Shown: piece after piece, positions 60,020 to 61,044 of the stretch
How the letters are laid out: each line of letters begins with the position of its first letter
Position numbering within the stretch: position 1 is the stretch's first letter
Origin: Variovorax sp.
GTDB taxonomy: Bacteria; Pseudomonadota; Gammaproteobacteria; Burkholderiales; Burkholderiaceae_C
Assembly: GCA_017744935.1 (NCBI GenBank)
Contig: JAGIAI010000062.1
Coordinates: 26,191 to 87,234 of the forward strand
DNA: 61,044 bases
Reading direction: 5' to 3'
Notes under the pieces: model-generated
What the model was told of the DNA's origin: nothing
What the model saw: the letters and a program-made list of their open reading frames with translations, nothing else
Database searches by the model: none
Made by a program: the position numbers and the translations under genes

Positions 60020-60919
60020 ATGCGATTCGATCTCGTCGACCTGCGGCTGTTCGTCAACATCGTCGAGTGCGGAACCATTACCGGTGGCGCCGCGCAGACG
60101 CACATGACATTGGCTTCGGCCAGCCAGCGCGTGATCGGCATGGAGGAGGTGCTCGACACGCCGTTGCTGCTGCGCGCCAAGCAGGGCGTGACGCCCACCG
60201 AAGCCGGCCGCACGCTCATGCACCATGCGCGGCTCGTGCTCGAGCAGGTCGAGCGGATGCGTGATGAACTGGGCGAGTACGGCGCCGGCCTGCAGGGGCA
60301 CGTTCGATTGCTGTGCAACACCTCTGCGATGACCGAGCACCTGCCCGATGTGCTGAGCAGCTTCCTGGTGCGGCATCCGCGCGTGTCGATCGATCTGGAG
60401 GAGCAGCCCAGCGTCGACATCGTGGATGCGGTGCGCGCGGGCCACTGCGACATCGGCATCGTGTCGGACGCGGTCGACGTCGAAGGGCTGCGGCACTTCG
60501 TCTTCCGGCGCGACGATCTGGTGCTGGTGGTGCCGCGCGGCCACGCGCTGGCGCGCCGGCGGCGGGTCGCACTCTTCGAACTCGTCGAATGCGAGTTCGT
60601 GGGATTGTCGGAAGGCAGTCCGCTTCAGGCGCTGTTCTCGCTGCACGCGAGGCGACTGGGCCGGCGCTTGTCGTTCCGTGTGCGTGTGCGCAGCTTCGAA
60701 GCCGTCTGCCGCATGGTCGAGCGGGGCGTGGGGGTTGGCATCGTGCCGCGCGCGTCGGCGGACCGCTGTTCGCTGTCGATGAAGATCGGCCGGATCGCGA
60801 TGACCGACGCGTGGGCCGCGCGCCATCTGCTGGCATGCGTTCGGCGTGAAGAGGATCTGCCGCTGAATGCGCGGCGCATGCTCGACCATCTGCTGGCGGA
60901 TGCGCCTGCCCAGCCCTAG
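60020..60919 (+). CDS. LysR-type transcriptional regulator (299 aa)
   Basis: HTH domain MRFDLVDLRLFVNIVECGTI and SASQRVIGMEEVLDTPLLLR, then effector domain with VRLLCNTSAMTEHLPDVLSS and DIGIVSDAVDVEGLRHFVFR. Normal length. Divergent from the TauE/SafE gene, its probable target, with two inverted repeats between them. The C-terminus extends to HLLADAPAQP just before the terminator of the next (minus-strand) gene. Confidence 0.92.
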   Translation: MRFDLVDLRLFVNIVECGTITGGAAQTHMTLASASQRVIGMEEVLDTPLLLRAKQGVTPTEAGRTLMHHARLVLEQVERMRDELGEYGAGLQGHVRLLCNTSAMTEHLPDVLSSFLVRHPRVSIDLEEQPSVDIVDAVRAGHCDIGIVSDAVDVEGLRHFVFRRDDLVLVVPRGHALARRRRVALFELVECEFVGLSEGSPLQALFSLHARRLGRRLSFRVRVRSFEAVCRMVERGVGVGIVPRASADRCSLSMKIGRIAMTDAWAARHLLACVRREEDLPLNARRMLDHLLADAPAQP

Positions 60920-60923
60920 GATA

Positions 60924-60953
60924 CAAAAAAACAGCCCGCGCGAGGCGGGCTGT
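60924..60953 (-). terminator. Rho-independent terminator of the right-edge minus-strand gene
   Basis: ACAGCCCGC (60931-60939) and GCGGGCTGT (60945-60953) form a 9-bp stem with loop GCGAG; on the minus strand it is followed by seven T residues. It ends leftward transcription from the gene beginning beyond the right edge, just past the LysR stop. Confidence 0.85.
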
Positions 60954-60981
60954 CCGGTCAGTCAGAAGAACGAAGCGAGGC

Positions 60982-61044
60982 TCAGGGCACGTTCGCCGAG
61001 TTCATCTGGAAGGGCTTGCCGGGCAGCGCCATCGCGCCGCCGTA
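60982..61044 (-). CDS. 3' end of an unidentified gene (last 20 residues, partial)
   Basis: The minus strand is open from the window edge to a TGA at 60984-60982 and encodes YGGAMALPGKPFQMNSANVP. A strong terminator 28 bases beyond supports this as a true gene end. Too short to identify. Confidence 0.6.
   Translation of the reverse strand, partial: YGGAMALPGKPFQMNSANVP

Overview
This is a GC-rich window with densely packed genes, almost certainly from a Burkholderiales betaproteobacterium and most like the Comamonadaceae (Variovorax/Ramlibacter type). The reasons are purA followed directly by a phosphoribosyltransferase gene, three orphan Bug-type (TctC-like) periplasmic receptors, many LysR/IclR/GntR-controlled catabolic operons, and frequent 4-bp ATGA/GTGA gene overlaps. 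I see no rRNA, tRNA, CRISPR array, phage or insertion sequence. The content looks like chromosomal housekeeping genes grading into accessory catabolic islands. Assignments come from reading motifs; no database search was run.

Layout. 1-6.7 kb is housekeeping: the purA 3' end, a phosphoribosyltransferase, a VOC protein, metC, a small basic protein, the divergent tesA/ybbA pair, rlmB and a PDC-hydrolase-like amidohydrolase. 6.7-9.3 kb (minus) is a four-gene unit with a split chromate transporter, an aldo/keto reductase and DUF3237. 9.4-12.6 kb holds YihY, DUF924, a CHRD lipoprotein and a patatin phospholipase. 12.7-17.3 kb is a tricarballylate locus (LysR, tcuA, tcuB, Bug receptor). 17.3-22.1 kb has a MarR-GNAT fusion gene with a perfect 18-bp palindrome at its promoter, YgiQ, an exported protein and a universal stress protein. 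22.3-25.0 kb is a GH28 polygalacturonase lipoprotein gene behind a 559-bp AT-rich control region full of repeats. 25.0-27.6 kb groups a hemerythrin-like protein, a PNPOx-GAF sensor and a second flavin split-barrel protein. 27.7-32.7 kb has a lone LysR DNA-binding domain facing a Bug gene, then an exported Rossmann protein, an NTT-like carrier, an exported aldo/keto reductase and a small exported protein. 32.7-34.6 kb has CoA-ester genes. 34.6-40.6 kb is a five-gene minus operon (SDR, class B flavin monooxygenase, bile-acid-type symporter, epimerase, EamA exporter) facing an IclR regulator. 40.6-42.3 kb holds DUF488, a crotonase and a small protein.

42.4-57.2 kb is the centrepiece: a GntR/UTRA regulator followed by thirteen co-directional, mostly overlapping genes. 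They encode a complete branched-chain-type ABC importer, a Bug receptor, a LeuC/LeuD-type hydratase, HyuB and HyuA (ATP-dependent hydantoinase/oxoprolinase family), an isochorismatase-fold hydrolase whose catalytic Cys position is Gly, a fumarate-reductase/ketosteroid-dehydrogenase-type flavoprotein, and an isocitrate-lyase/PEP-mutase-family lyase with KRCGH. Together they read as import, ring desaturation, ATP-driven ring opening, hydration of an unsaturated diacid and C-C cleavage, that is, breakdown of an unidentified cyclic amide/imide or similar compound. The tail (57.3-61 kb) has two small membrane/exported proteins, a PAP2 phosphatase, a TauE/SafE permease facing its probable LysR regulator, and the 3' end of a further minus-strand gene with its terminator.

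A hairpin-forming intergenic element occurs twice, about 52 kb apart (4918-5014 and 57215-57303).
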